Origin: Chromobacterium haemolyticum
GTDB taxonomy: Bacteria; Pseudomonadota; Gammaproteobacteria; Burkholderiales; Chromobacteriaceae
Assembly: GCF_002081825.1 (NCBI RefSeq)
Contig: NZ_MUKU01000006.1
Location: forward strand, 62,001-126,000
Reading direction: 5' to 3'
DNA: 64,000 nucleotides
The translations under genes were made by a program, and so were the position numbers. Positions 49,548 through 57,610 of the stretch are shown here, piece by piece; positions within the stretch are counted from its first letter, which is position 1, and each line of letters opens with the position of its first letter. The notes beneath the pieces are model-generated. The model had not been told where the DNA came from and searched no databases. It saw nothing but the letters and a program-made list of their open reading frames with translations.

Positions 49548-51491
49548 ATGAAGACAGCAAACGCATTCAAAGCGCTGAGCCCCATCGCCATGGCAGTGGC
49601 GTTGGCGATTCCGGCCCTGGCCCAGGCCGCTTGCGGCGGCGCCGGCGCCACTTTGATCCATGAGGTGCAGGGCCGCGCCGTCGGCAGTCCGATGCAGGGC
49701 AAGACCGTCACGGTGGAGGGCGTTGTCAGCGGCGCCTTCACCGGAGCCGGCCAACTGCGTGGTTTCTACTTGCAAGAAGAAGCGCGGGACCAGGACGCGG
49801 ACCCGGCCACTTCGGAAGGCGTGTTCGTCTTCCTCGGCAATCTGGCCGCGCCGGCGCTTAAGCCCGGCGACGTGGTGCGCGTCACCGGCAAGGTGTCCGA
49901 GTACAGCCGCAAGGGCGACGCCGCCAGCGAGACCCAGATCACCCCGACCACTATCGCCGCGGTGGAGCAGTGCGCCTACCGCGAGCCGCTGACCTACGCC
50001 AGCCTGCGGCTGCCCTTGAAGTCCAGCGCCCAGCTGGAGGCGCTAGCCGGCATGGCAGTGCGCCTGGAAGGTCCTGTCTACGTCGCCGCCAATTACGACT
50101 ATGGCCGCTACGGCGAACTGACGCTATCCAGCCAGCCGCGGCTGTGGACCGCCACCCAGCGCTTTCTGCCCGGTAGCGCCGAAGCCAAGGCGCTGACCGA
50201 GGCCAATCAATTGGAAAAGCTGACCCTGGACGACGGCTTGCAGATCCAAAACGCCAATGCCTGGCTGCCGGCGCCCGGCGGCCTCTCCGCCAGCCAGACC
50301 TTGCGCAGCGGCGACCGTCTGGACGGCGTGACCGGCGTGGTCAGCTACGCCTTCGGCAAATATCGGCTGCAGCCGCTGGCCGCGCCGCGCGTGACGGCCG
50401 GCAATCCGCGCCCCGGCGCGCCGAAGCGTCAGCCGGAAAGCGTGCGTTTCGCCAGTTTCAATGTGCTCAACTTCTTCAATGGCGACGGCCAGGGTAAGGG
50501 TTTCCCAACGCCGCGCGGCGCCAAGACTCTGCAGGATTTCGAGCGCCAGCGCGCCAAGATCGTGGCCGCGATCCGTCAACTGGACGCTGATGTAGTGGGC
50601 CTGATGGAAATCGAGAATGATGGCTTCGATCGCTACTCGGCGATTCAGGACCTAGTTAATGCGTTGAACCAGGGCCAGCCCCAGCCCAAGCAATACCAAT
50701 TCGCCAACCCCGGCCTGCCGCAAGTGGGCAGCGACGCGATCACCACCGGCCTGATCTACCGTCCGACCGTGGTGACGGCGGAGGGCAAGGCCGAGGTGAG
50801 GGTGGTGGGCAATCCGCAGAAGAATCGGCCGGCCTTGTTGCAGACTTTTGTGCTGGACGCCAAGAGCAAGACCCGGGTCACGGTGGCGGTCAACCATCTG
50901 AAGTCCAAGGGCAGCAGTTGCGCCGACGTGCTGGTGGACGGCCAGGCCGACGTGGATAAGGGCGACGGTCAGGGTAATTGCAATCTGACCCGGGTGCAGG
51001 CGGTGCGCGATCTGATGGCGTGGTACGCCACCCGTCCGCAGCCCGGCCCTAACGATGGCATGCTATTGCTGGGCGATATGAATTCCTACGCCAAGGAAGA
51101 TCCGATCCGCGCCTTTGAAAGCGCGGGCTTCAACAATCTGCTGGCGCGTTGGAGCCGCGATGCCTATTCCTATGTATTCAACGGTGAATCCGGCAACCTG
51201 GACCATGCCTTGGCCGATAAGCCGCTGAGCTCCATGGTGCTGGCCGCCGGGGAGTGGCACATCAACGCCGATGAGCCGACGGCGCTGGAATACAGCAGCG
51301 AGTTCAAGAGCGCGGAGCAGCAACAGAAATACTACGCGGCGGACGCTTATCGTTCTTCGGACCATGATCCCTTGTACGTCGACGTGGCGCGTCGCGGCAA
51401 CGCGGTGGCGGCGGCGGATGAAGGCGGCTTGGCTCTGTTGCTGGGCTTGGGCGCATTGGGGGCGACGGCGCTGTGGCGCCGCAAGCGCTGA
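49548..51491 (+). CDS. ExeM/NucH-type extracellular endonuclease with GlyGly-CTERM tail
   Basis: A 647-residue exported nuclease. The signal peptide ends ALAQAA near residue 26. An N-terminal beta-rich domain (YLQEEARDQDADPATSEGVF) precedes the endonuclease/exonuclease/phosphatase domain from about residue 300, with FASFNVLNFFNGDG, GLMEIENDGFDRY, VNHLKSKGSSC, LLGDMNSYAKEDP and SSDHDPLYVDV. The C-terminus is DEGG, a hydrophobic helix and RRKR, the GlyGly-CTERM signal that rhombosortase cleaves. Such proteins leave the cell through type II secretion, encoded at 26-37 kb. The next gene overlaps by 19 bp and encodes that protease. Confidence 0.9.
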   Translation: MKTANAFKALSPIAMAVALAIPALAQAACGGAGATLIHEVQGRAVGSPMQGKTVTVEGVVSGAFTGAGQLRGFYLQEEARDQDADPATSEGVFVFLGNLAAPALKPGDVVRVTGKVSEYSRKGDAASETQITPTTIAAVEQCAYREPLTYASLRLPLKSSAQLEALAGMAVRLEGPVYVAANYDYGRYGELTLSSQPRLWTATQRFLPGSAEAKALTEANQLEKLTLDDGLQIQNANAWLPAPGGLSASQTLRSGDRLDGVTGVVSYAFGKYRLQPLAAPRVTAGNPRPGAPKRQPESVRFASFNVLNFFNGDGQGKGFPTPRGAKTLQDFERQRAKIVAAIRQLDADVVGLMEIENDGFDRYSAIQDLVNALNQGQPQPKQYQFANPGLPQVGSDAITTGLIYRPTVVTAEGKAEVRVVGNPQKNRPALLQTFVLDAKSKTRVTVAVNHLKSKGSSCADVLVDGQADVDKGDGQGNCNLTRVQAVRDLMAWYATRPQPGPNDGMLLLGDMNSYAKEDPIRAFESAGFNNLLARWSRDAYSYVFNGESGNLDHALADKPLSSMVLAAGEWHINADEPTALEYSSEFKSAEQQQKYYAADAYRSSDHDPLYVDVARRGNAVAAADEGGLALLLGLGALGATALWRRKR

Positions 51492-52063
51492 AGGCCTTGG
51501 CCGGCCGGCTGCAGCTGGGTTTGGGCCTCGCCGTCCTGCTGCCGCTGGCCGCGCCCTGGGGCGCGGCGGCGTTGGCGTGGCGTTTCGAGCCGTGGAACGC
51601 CGAGGAGTGGTGGCGGGCGCTGAGCGGCGGCTGGGTGCACGCCGACGCGCGTCATGCCTGCCTCAACAGCGCGGCGCTGGCGGTGCTGGCCTGCTTGGGG
51701 CGTGACCGGGCGTCGTTGCTGCTGGGGTTGGCGCTGGCGGCGCCGCCTCTAATCGCAGTAATGCAGTGGCTGTGGCCGACGCCGCAGGCCTTTGTCGGCG
51801 CGTCCGGCCTGGTTTATTGCTGGTGGGCGGCGCTGGCCCTGACGCAGCCGCGCTGGCGCGGCTTGTGGCTGGCCGCCCTGCTGGCCCGGCTGGTTTGGCA
51901 AAGCCTATTTCCGGGCAACTGGAGCGGCGGCGAGCCGGTATTGACGTCGGCGCATTGGAGCGGCGCGGTCTTGGGTGTGTTGGCCGCCTGCGGCTGGCTG
52001 CGCTGGATTCAGTTATTAACGAGGCGCGGCACTCTCGGCGCCACTGCGCACATCAGTTCGTAG
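51473..52063 (+). CDS. rrtA: Rhombosortase (rhomboid-family protease)
   Basis: A 196-residue polytopic membrane serine protease of the rhomboid family. The segment GGWVHADARHACLNSAAL matches the conserved His/Asn region. The catalytic Ser111 is in FVGASGLVYCWW and the catalytic His161 in LTSAHWSGAVLGVL. Rhombosortases trim the GlyGly-CTERM tail of secreted proteins. The GTG start lies inside the end of the nuclease gene (19-bp overlap), so enzyme and substrate are translated together. Its 3' end overlaps alr on the opposite strand by 55 bp. Confidence 0.85.
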   Translation: MAPQALKALAGRLQLGLGLAVLLPLAAPWGAAALAWRFEPWNAEEWWRALSGGWVHADARHACLNSAALAVLACLGRDRASLLLGLALAAPPLIAVMQWLWPTPQAFVGASGLVYCWWAALALTQPRWRGLWLAALLARLVWQSLFPGNWSGGEPVLTSAHWSGAVLGVLAACGWLRWIQLLTRRGTLGATAHISS

Positions 52064-53082
52064 CCCAAGGTGCCCGCGCCGGCGGCGACTTGTTCTATCG
52101 GCACTTGAGGGCCCCACAGTTCAACCCGGCTGCCAATGCCGGCCTGGGGCAGAGCGCTCAGGTCCACCGCCAGCATGTCCATCGATACCCGGCCGACGAT
52201 GCCGCTGGGCAGGCCATCCACCGCGACCGGCGTGCCGTTGTCGGCGATGCGCGGATAGCCGTCGGCGTAGCCGCAAGCGACGATGCCGACGCGCATTTCG
52301 CCTTCGGCCACCAGGCGGCGGCCGTAGCCGACGGCGTCGCCGGTCGGCACCCTTTGCACCGCGATGACGCGGCTGCTCAGCGTCATCGCCGCCTGTAGGC
52401 CCAGGCCGGCGGCGTCGATATCGGCGAAGGGCGAACAGCCGTAGAGCACGATGCCGGGGCGCACGATGGCGCCGTGGGTATGCGGGTGGCGGAACAGCGC
52501 GGCGGAGTTGGCGGCGCTGACCGGCAGCGCGCTGGGTGCGATCAAGGGCTGGAAGCGCCCCCATTGCTCGGCGACGCCGTAGTCGTCGTCGGCGGTGGCG
52601 AAATGGGTCATCAGCGCATCGACGCGCGCGCCGGGCTGAGCGTGCAATTGCGCCAGCGCGGCGGGGGCTTCCGCCGGGGTGAAGCCCAGCCGGTTCATGC
52701 CGCTGTTGATCTTGAGCCAGACGGAAACCGGCTGTTTGGCGGAACCTTTGGCCAGCCAGCTTATCTGTTGTTGGGAATGTACCGCGCCGCCTAGCCGGTA
52801 ATGCGCCATCGCCGCGGCTTCCTCGGCGTCGAAAGCGCCTTCCAGCAGTACGATGTCCTGTTGGACGCCGGCTTCGCGCAAGCGGACGGCGTCCTCGATA
52901 TTGAGCAGGGCGAAACCGTCGGCGACATCGGCCAAGGCTTGGACCGCGTCCAGCAGTCCATGGCCGTAGGCATTGGCCTTGAGCACGGCGTATGCCTTGG
53001 ATTGAGGGGCCTGGGCGCGGGAAAGCAGGTAGTTGTGGCGGATGGCGGCGCGGTGGATTTCCACCTGGATAGGGCGAGTCAT
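52009..53082 (-). CDS. alr: Alanine racemase
   Basis: PLP enzyme that makes D-alanine for peptidoglycan. It has 357 residues. The PLP lysine is Lys35 in YAVLKANAYGHGLLDA. The catalytic Tyr of the second half is in CGYADGYPRIADNGTPV, and MSMDMLAVDLSALP follows. It is convergent with the rhombosortase gene and overlaps its end by 55 bp. Confidence 0.97.
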   Translation of the reverse strand: MTRPIQVEIHRAAIRHNYLLSRAQAPQSKAYAVLKANAYGHGLLDAVQALADVADGFALLNIEDAVRLREAGVQQDIVLLEGAFDAEEAAAMAHYRLGGAVHSQQQISWLAKGSAKQPVSVWLKINSGMNRLGFTPAEAPAALAQLHAQPGARVDALMTHFATADDDYGVAEQWGRFQPLIAPSALPVSAANSAALFRHPHTHGAIVRPGIVLYGCSPFADIDAAGLGLQAAMTLSSRVIAVQRVPTGDAVGYGRRLVAEGEMRVGIVACGYADGYPRIADNGTPVAVDGLPSGIVGRVSMDMLAVDLSALPQAGIGSRVELWGPQVPIEQVAAGAGTLGYELMCAVAPRVPRLVNN

Positions 53083-53195
53083 GTCAAGAAAGTCTGCGTT
53101 GGAGGTGTGCTATTATAAGCCCCTGGTGATGTACCCCGATAACGCAGCCGCGCCAGGATCGTCCTGAACGGAGACATGGCGGCAAGCGGAACAAA

Positions 53196-53816
53196 ATGGA
53201 CACTCTGCAAATACTTCTCGATTTTTTCACTGGCTATGGCTACGTCGCCGTATTCACCGTGTTGCTGGTATGCGGTTTCGGCGTGCCGATCCCCGAAGAC
53301 ATTACCTTGGTGGCCGGAGGCATTATTTCTGGCCTAGGCTACACCAATGTGCATTGGATGTTTCTCGTCGGCATGGCCGGGGTGCTGGCCGGAGACGGCA
53401 TCATGTTCACCGCCGGGCGGGTGTTCGGCAACCGGGTGCTGAAGTTCCGGCCCATCGCGCGGATACTGACTCAAGAGCGTTTTGAAGCGGTGCAGGAGAA
53501 GTTCGAAAAGTACGGCAATTGGGTATTGTTCGTCGCCCGTTTTCTACCGGGACTGCGCTCTCCCATCTTCATTACCGCCGGCATGACTCGCCGCATCTCC
53601 TACTGGCGTTTCTTGCTGATGGACGGCTTCGCCGCGCTGATCTCGGTGCCGGTGTGGGTGTATCTCGGCTATTACGGCGCCGCCAACCGCGAGTGGTTGA
53701 TGACCATGGTGCACCGCGGGCAGGCCGGCATTCTGGCGGTGGTGGCCGCCTTGCTGCTCGGCGTGGCCTTCGTCTGGATGCGTCGCCGTCGTCAGCATCA
53801 GTGCGTGAAGAAATAA
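53196..53816 (+). CDS. DedA/SNARE-associated family membrane protein
   Basis: A 206-residue polytopic inner-membrane protein. The DedA signatures are GFGVPIPEDITLVAGGII, an acidic residue pair and FVARFLPGLRSPIFITAGM with the conserved Arg residues. DedA proteins help recycle undecaprenyl phosphate or maintain membrane lipid balance and proton-motive force; the exact substrate here is not known. A terminator follows. Confidence 0.9.
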   Translation: MDTLQILLDFFTGYGYVAVFTVLLVCGFGVPIPEDITLVAGGIISGLGYTNVHWMFLVGMAGVLAGDGIMFTAGRVFGNRVLKFRPIARILTQERFEAVQEKFEKYGNWVLFVARFLPGLRSPIFITAGMTRRISYWRFLLMDGFAALISVPVWVYLGYYGAANREWLMTMVHRGQAGILAVVAALLLGVAFVWMRRRRQHQCVKK

Positions 53817-53833
53817 GCTCGCGCCATCCAATG

Positions 53834-53862
53834 AAAAAAGCTTCCCTGGGGAAGCTTTTTTT
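53834..53862. terminator. Bidirectional terminator between dedA-like gene and FKBP gene
   Basis: Stem AAAAAGCTTCC/GGGAAGCTTTTT with flanking A and T runs between two convergent genes. Confidence 0.88.
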
Positions 53863-53883
53863 ACGTCCTTGCGCAGCTGGGGT

Positions 53884-54210
53884 TCAACCCACTTGCAAGA
53901 GATCCACCTCGAACACCAGAGTGGCGTTGGGAGGAATCACGCCGCCGGCGCCGCGCGCGCCGTAGCCCAGCTCGGCCGGAATGGTCAGTTTGCGCTTGCC
54001 GCCCACTTTCATGCCGGCCACGCCTTGGTCCCAGCCCTTGATCACATAGCCGGCGCCCAACGGGAAGCTGAACGGCTGGAAGCGGTCCTTGCTGGAATCG
54101 AACTTGGTGCCGTCGGTCAGCCAGCCAGTGTAGTGCACGGTGACTTCCTGGCCGCTGACGGCTTCGGCGCCGTCGCCGATCGCCAGTTCTTCGATAATCA
54201 GTTCGCTCAT
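53884..54210 (-). CDS. FKBP-type peptidyl-prolyl cis-trans isomerase
   Basis: A small cytoplasmic single-domain FKBP, 108 residues without signal peptide. The motif [35 protein letters not shown] and [20 protein letters not shown] hold the active-site aromatic residues. It catalyses proline isomerisation during folding. It is monocistronic, convergent with the DedA-like gene. Confidence 0.95.
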   Translation of the reverse strand: MSELIIEELAIGDGAEAVSGQEVTVHYTGWLTDGTKFDSSKDRFQPFSFPLGAGYVIKGWDQGVAGMKVGGKRKLTIPAELGYGARGAGGVIPPNATLVFEVDLLQVG

Positions 54211-54397
54211 GAGATGTCCTTTCGCGCAAGCGCGGGATGAGGCCCGGCCCGGCGGCGCGAAGCGCGGCGCGCGCCAAGGGCCGTGGCAATCGCGGGATTA
54301 TAGCAGCCGGACGGCCAGCTTGTGTTTTGCGACGCGTGGCGTATAACGGTAAGGATGCGGGGGCTGCCTCGCATCGTATCCTTGAGGGGGATTTGTC

Positions 54398-55180
54398 ATG
54401 GACGCGACTCACGATATCCCGCGCGATCGCCCGGTTGCGCGCAAGGTGGAAACCTCCCGGCCGTTGCAATGGCTGAAAAAAGGCTTCCGCGATTTTCAAA
54501 AAGCCCCGGCCGACTGCCTGTTTTACGGCGCGGTATTCGTGTTGATGGGGTATTTGCTGACCTTGTACTCCGAGCACTCTCCTGAACTGATTATCACCTT
54601 CGCCACCATTTTCCTGTTGGCCGGCCCCTTTTTGGCGATAGGCCTGTACGACATCGCCAAGCAGATGGAGGCTTTCGACGGTCATGGACGGGTCAAGCTG
54701 GCGCACAGCATGGCGGCTTGGCGCGTCAACTTGCCTGCTTTTACCTTGTACGCGGCCTTGCTGGCGGTGCTGGTGTTCGGTTGGTTCCGGGTGTCCTTGC
54801 TGATGTTCGCGCTGTTCTACGACACTGCCGCCTTGCCGTCCTTGAACGACATTGTGGCCAACGCCTTCAACCCGGACAATGTCGCCTTCCTGGTGGCCTA
54901 CTTCGCGGTGGGCTTCCTGTTTGCCCAGGTGGTGTTCTCGGTTAGCGTGATCTCCATTCCCTTGATGCTGGATAAGGAGGTGGACACCGTCACCGCCATG
55001 ATCGCCAGCGTGCAAGCGGTGCTGAAGAATCTGCTGACGATGGGCATATGGGCGGCTATCATTGTGGCGCTGAGCGCGGTGGGCTTTGTGACTTATTTCC
55101 TGGGCCTGATCATCATCATGCCGGTTCTGGCGCTGGCCAGCTGGCATGCTTACCGCGATTTGATCACTTTCGAGAGATGA
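54398..55180 (+). CDS. DUF2189 integral membrane protein
   Basis: A 260-residue membrane protein with six hydrophobic helices (CLFYGAVFVLMGYLLTLYS, TIFLLAGPFLAIGLYDIA, NLPAFTLYAALLAVLVFGWF and others). The conserved WLKKGFRDFQKAPADCLFYG and GPFLAIGLYDIAKQME mark the DUF2189 family, of unknown function and common in proteobacteria near respiratory or redox genes. A GAGGGGG ribosome site precedes the ATG. It is 11 bp before the hydroxyacid dehydrogenase gene. Confidence 0.85.
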   Translation: MDATHDIPRDRPVARKVETSRPLQWLKKGFRDFQKAPADCLFYGAVFVLMGYLLTLYSEHSPELIITFATIFLLAGPFLAIGLYDIAKQMEAFDGHGRVKLAHSMAAWRVNLPAFTLYAALLAVLVFGWFRVSLLMFALFYDTAALPSLNDIVANAFNPDNVAFLVAYFAVGFLFAQVVFSVSVISIPLMLDKEVDTVTAMIASVQAVLKNLLTMGIWAAIIVALSAVGFVTYFLGLIIIMPVLALASWHAYRDLITFER

Positions 55181-55191
55181 CTGAATAGCCG

Positions 55192-56142
55192 ATGACTCAC
55201 TCCGTCGTGTTTCTTGACCGGGACAGCTTGCCTGTCCCGGTTCCGCTTTTGCCGTTCCCGTCCGAATATCACGAGTTTCCCTCCACCAGCGTCGAAGACG
55301 CGGCGATGAATTGCTCGGGGGCGGATATCGTCATCACCAACAAGGTGCCGTTGCGGCGGGAAACCCTGGAGCAACTGCCCGGGCTGAAGCTGGTGGCGGT
55401 GGCCGCCACCGGTTACAACCATGTCGATCTGGACGCTTGTCGCGAGCTGGGCATCGCCGTCTGCAACATCCGCCATTACGGCGACGACACCGTGGCCGAA
55501 CACGCGCTGACCCTGATGCTGGCCCTGGCCAAGAACCTACCCGCCTATCAGCGTGACGTCGCCGCCGGGGTGTGGCAGCAATCGAGGCAGTTCTGCCATT
55601 TCGGCGCTCCGATCCGCGATTTGCGGGGCGCGACCTTGGGCATTGTTGGCGCGGGCGGCATTGGCCTGCGCCTGGCGGAGATGGCTGGGGGGTTTGGCAT
55701 GGAGGTGTTGTTCGTCGAGCGCAAAGGCGCCAAGGAAGTGCGTTCCGGGCATGTGGCTTTTGCCGAGGCCCTGGCGCAGGCCGATGTGATTTCGCTGCAT
55801 TGCCCGCTGACCGAGGACACCCGGGACCTGATCGCCCAGCCGGAACTGATTCTTATGAAGCCCGGCGCCTTGCTGATCAATACCGCGCGCGGCGGTCTGG
55901 TTAACGAGGAGGATCTGGTGGCTGCGTTGAAATACGGGCAACTGGGCGGCGCCGGTTTCGACGTGTTGAGCGAAGAACCGCCGGTTCATGGCAATCCTCT
56001 GTTGAAAACCCGCTTGCCCAATTTGATTGTCACCCCTCATGTGGGTTGGGCTAGCCGGCAGGCGATGGAGCGTCTGGCCGCACAGCTGGTGGACAATATC
56101 GCGGCCTTTGTCGCGGGCATAGAGCGCAATCGTTTGTTGTGA
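55192..56142 (+). CDS. D-2-hydroxyacid dehydrogenase (glycerate dehydrogenase type)
   Basis: NAD(P)-dependent oxidoreductase of 316 residues. The N-terminus VVFLDRDSLPVPVPLL and ADIVITNKVPLRRETL are typical of hydroxypyruvate/glycerate dehydrogenases. The Rossmann motif is GIVGAGGIGLRLAEMA, and the catalytic Arg-Glu-His set is seen in LINTARGGLVNEEDLV, SEEPP and VTPHVGWAS. It probably interconverts glycerate and hydroxypyruvate; other 2-oxoacids are possible. A hairpin lies within codons 9-17. Confidence 0.88.
   Translation: MTHSVVFLDRDSLPVPVPLLPFPSEYHEFPSTSVEDAAMNCSGADIVITNKVPLRRETLEQLPGLKLVAVAATGYNHVDLDACRELGIAVCNIRHYGDDTVAEHALTLMLALAKNLPAYQRDVAAGVWQQSRQFCHFGAPIRDLRGATLGIVGAGGIGLRLAEMAGGFGMEVLFVERKGAKEVRSGHVAFAEALAQADVISLHCPLTEDTRDLIAQPELILMKPGALLINTARGGLVNEEDLVAALKYGQLGGAGFDVLSEEPPVHGNPLLKTRLPNLIVTPHVGWASRQAMERLAAQLVDNIAAFVAGIERNRLL
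55217..55241 (+). other. Hairpin inside the start of the hydroxyacid dehydrogenase gene
   Basis: ACCGGGACA and TGTCCCGGT form a 9-bp perfect stem with a 7-base loop in codons 9-17, followed by a pyrimidine-rich TCCGCTTTT. It is placed where it could slow early translation or end transcription early. Confidence 0.4.
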
Positions 56143-56163
56143 GGCGCGCCTATTTGAGGCTTC

Positions 56164-56187
56164 AAGCCGGCTAAGGCCGGCTTTTTT
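56164..56187 (+). terminator. Terminator after the hydroxyacid dehydrogenase
   Basis: Stem AAGCCGGC/GCCGGCTT with a TAAG loop and six T. Confidence 0.9.
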
Positions 56188-56287
56188 GATGATTCATTTT
56201 AAATATAATATTTATATAAATGATTTAATATTTTATTTGTTGTTAACTGTTAAAAAACTATTTGCATTTTGTTTATTGTGGGAATAG

Positions 56288-56370
56288 CATGAGGGTGCTC
56301 TTCTGGCTTTGCCAGTACGAGCTGCCCCGCTTGATCGCCGTGGAGGGTTTCCCCCCACGGCTCTTTTTTT
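56288..56370 (+). ncRNA. Candidate structured small RNA
   Basis: Two hairpins in series without an open reading frame. Hairpin 1 (56293-56327) pairs GGG with CCC, GCTC with GAGC and CTGGC with GCCAG around a TTT loop, with small internal loops. Hairpin 2 (56337-56361) pairs GCCGTGG with CCACGGC plus an inner GGG/CCC and is followed by CTTTTTTT, a classic terminator. No gene on this strand starts downstream for 600 bp, so it is not a leader of a close gene. I do not recognise it as a known RNA family. Confidence 0.5.
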
Positions 56371-56388
56371 GCCTGTCGCCAGGCAATG

Positions 56389-56416
56389 CAAAACGCCCGG
56401 CGGAACCGGGCGTTGG
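56389..56416 (-). terminator. Terminator of the DUF1841 gene
   Basis: On the minus strand the stem AACGCCCGG/CCGGGCGTT is followed by TTTT. Confidence 0.8.
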
Positions 56417-56446
56417 TCATGGGAAGCGCTTGTCGGGCGTGCGGCG

Positions 56447-56926
56447 TCAGTCCGGGATGTCGTTGGGGTTGATGCGGAGTTGCTCCTCCGCCCCCATGCC
56501 CAACTTGCCGCGAATACAGCCGATGTAGCGATTCACATCCGGGCCGCCGCCATGACGCTGAGCGTGCCAGATCATCTCGCCGAGACAATCCATCATCGCG
56601 TGCTGCGCCAGATGTTCGCTGCCGTGGCGCAGCGCCAGCTGTGCGTACAGCGAGCGGATGCCGAAGGGCTGGTCGATAGAGCGTTGTTCCTCAATAGCCA
56701 CATGCAGGCCCAGGTGCAGGAAGGGATTGCTCTGGCCCATTTCCGGAGTCCACTCCTGTTCCATATACTGTTCCGGCCGATCCAGAATGGCGTGATACTC
56801 CGGGTGGTCTATAAGAATGGGGAGCACCATTTTTTCCAGATCGGACAAGTCCGTCCCGGATTTGGATTTCTGCCAGGTGTCGAAGAAGAAGCGCCGGGCG
56901 TCCTGCCGGCTGGGATTGAACAACAT
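56447..56926 (-). CDS. DUF1841 family protein
   Basis: A 159-residue soluble protein found mainly in beta- and gamma-proteobacteria, of unknown function. The recognisable segments are MLFNPSRQDARRFFFDTWQK, NPFLHLGLHVAIEEQRSID and DCLGEMIWHAQRHGG, with conserved His residues. It is divergent from the glutathione peroxidase gene with 57 bp between the starts. Confidence 0.88.
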   Translation of the reverse strand: MLFNPSRQDARRFFFDTWQKSKSGTDLSDLEKMVLPILIDHPEYHAILDRPEQYMEQEWTPEMGQSNPFLHLGLHVAIEEQRSIDQPFGIRSLYAQLALRHGSEHLAQHAMMDCLGEMIWHAQRHGGGPDVNRYIGCIRGKLGMGAEEQLRINPNDIPD

Positions 56927-56983
56927 TCGGATAGTGCCTGAGTGGATTCTCGGGAGCGCTCATTATACGAGACGGAGGTGGCC

Positions 56984-57469
56984 ATGACCACGCTTTACGA
57001 CTTCACCGCCGCGCGCATAGACGGCAGCGAACAGCCGCTGTCGGCCTACACCGGCCAAGTGACGTTGGTGGTGAATACCGCCAGCGAGTGCGGCTATACC
57101 CGGCAGTACGCCGGCTTGCAGGACTTGCAGCAAGGCTTGGGCGGCCGCGGACTGGCTGTGCTGGGATTCCCTTGCAATCAGTTCGGCGGCCAGGAGCCGG
57201 GCGACGAGGCCGAGATCGAGCGTTTTTGCCGGACGCGCTTCGAGGTGGATTTCCCCATGTTCGCGAAGGTGGAGGTCAACGGGCCGCGGGCTCATCCGCT
57301 GTGGCGCTGGCTGACTCAGGCTGACTCCACCCATCCGCACCCGGTGAAGTGGAACTTCACCAAATTCCTGATTGATGCCAAGGGAAGGGTGGTAAAGCGT
57401 TACGAGCCGGCGGTGGAGCCGCACGAATTGCTGGAGGATATCGAGGCCTTGCTGCCGCGGGGCGGCTGA
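56984..57469 (+). CDS. Glutathione peroxidase (Cys type)
   Basis: Thiol peroxidase of 161 residues reducing hydrogen peroxide and organic hydroperoxides. The peroxidatic Cys36 lies in VNTASECGYTRQYAGLQ. The GFPCNQFGGQEPG motif holds the conserved Gln, and VKWNFTKFLIDAKG the Trp and Asn. Bacterial members of this type often use thioredoxin instead of glutathione. The start at 56984 has a GGAGGTGG ribosome site. An inverted-end repeat element begins on the base after the stop codon. Confidence 0.94.
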   Translation: MTTLYDFTAARIDGSEQPLSAYTGQVTLVVNTASECGYTRQYAGLQDLQQGLGGRGLAVLGFPCNQFGGQEPGDEAEIERFCRTRFEVDFPMFAKVEVNGPRAHPLWRWLTQADSTHPHPVKWNFTKFLIDAKGRVVKRYEPAVEPHELLEDIEALLPRGG

Positions 57470-57609
57470 GAACGTGTTTACGATCTGCTGCGCGTCGGCG
57501 ATACGGCGTTGAAAACGGCTTCGAAATGCTCATGTACCGTGTGTACACTCCGCTTTCTCAGCTGTTTTCGCCTTGTCTCACCTTAGCTCGCGAGATCGTA
57601 AACACGTTC
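57470..57609. repeat. Inverted-end repeat element, copy 3
   Basis: A 140-bp element with perfect 16-bp terminal inverted repeats: GAACGTGTTTACGATC at 57470-57485 and GATCGTAAACACGTTC at 57594-57609. It has no coding capacity. Internal blocks TCTGCTGCGC, GGCGTTGAAA, CATGTA, CGCTTTCTC and GCTCGCGAGA recur in the copies at 12519 and 25711. It begins directly after the stop codon of the peroxidase, as copy 1 does after pilB. Confidence 0.85.
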
Positions 57610-57610
57610 T

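Larger units (their letters stand above)
56188..56446. other. AT-rich intergenic region holding a small-RNA candidate
   Basis: The left 90 bp are almost all A and T, which could serve as a strong promoter with an upstream element; no clean -35/-10 pair stands out. A structured RNA candidate occupies about 56288-56370. The DUF1841 terminator (56389-56416) fills the right end. No protein gene is supported. Confidence 0.5.

Noticed and set aside
56238-56280. Clear promoter for the small-RNA candidate
   Set aside because: Several weak -35/-10 combinations exist in the AT-rich stretch, and none stands out enough to annotate.
57470-57609. CRISPR-like or insertion-sequence interpretation of the inverted-end repeat
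   Set aside because: There is no regular repeat-spacer pattern and no transposase frame; it is a short non-coding element.
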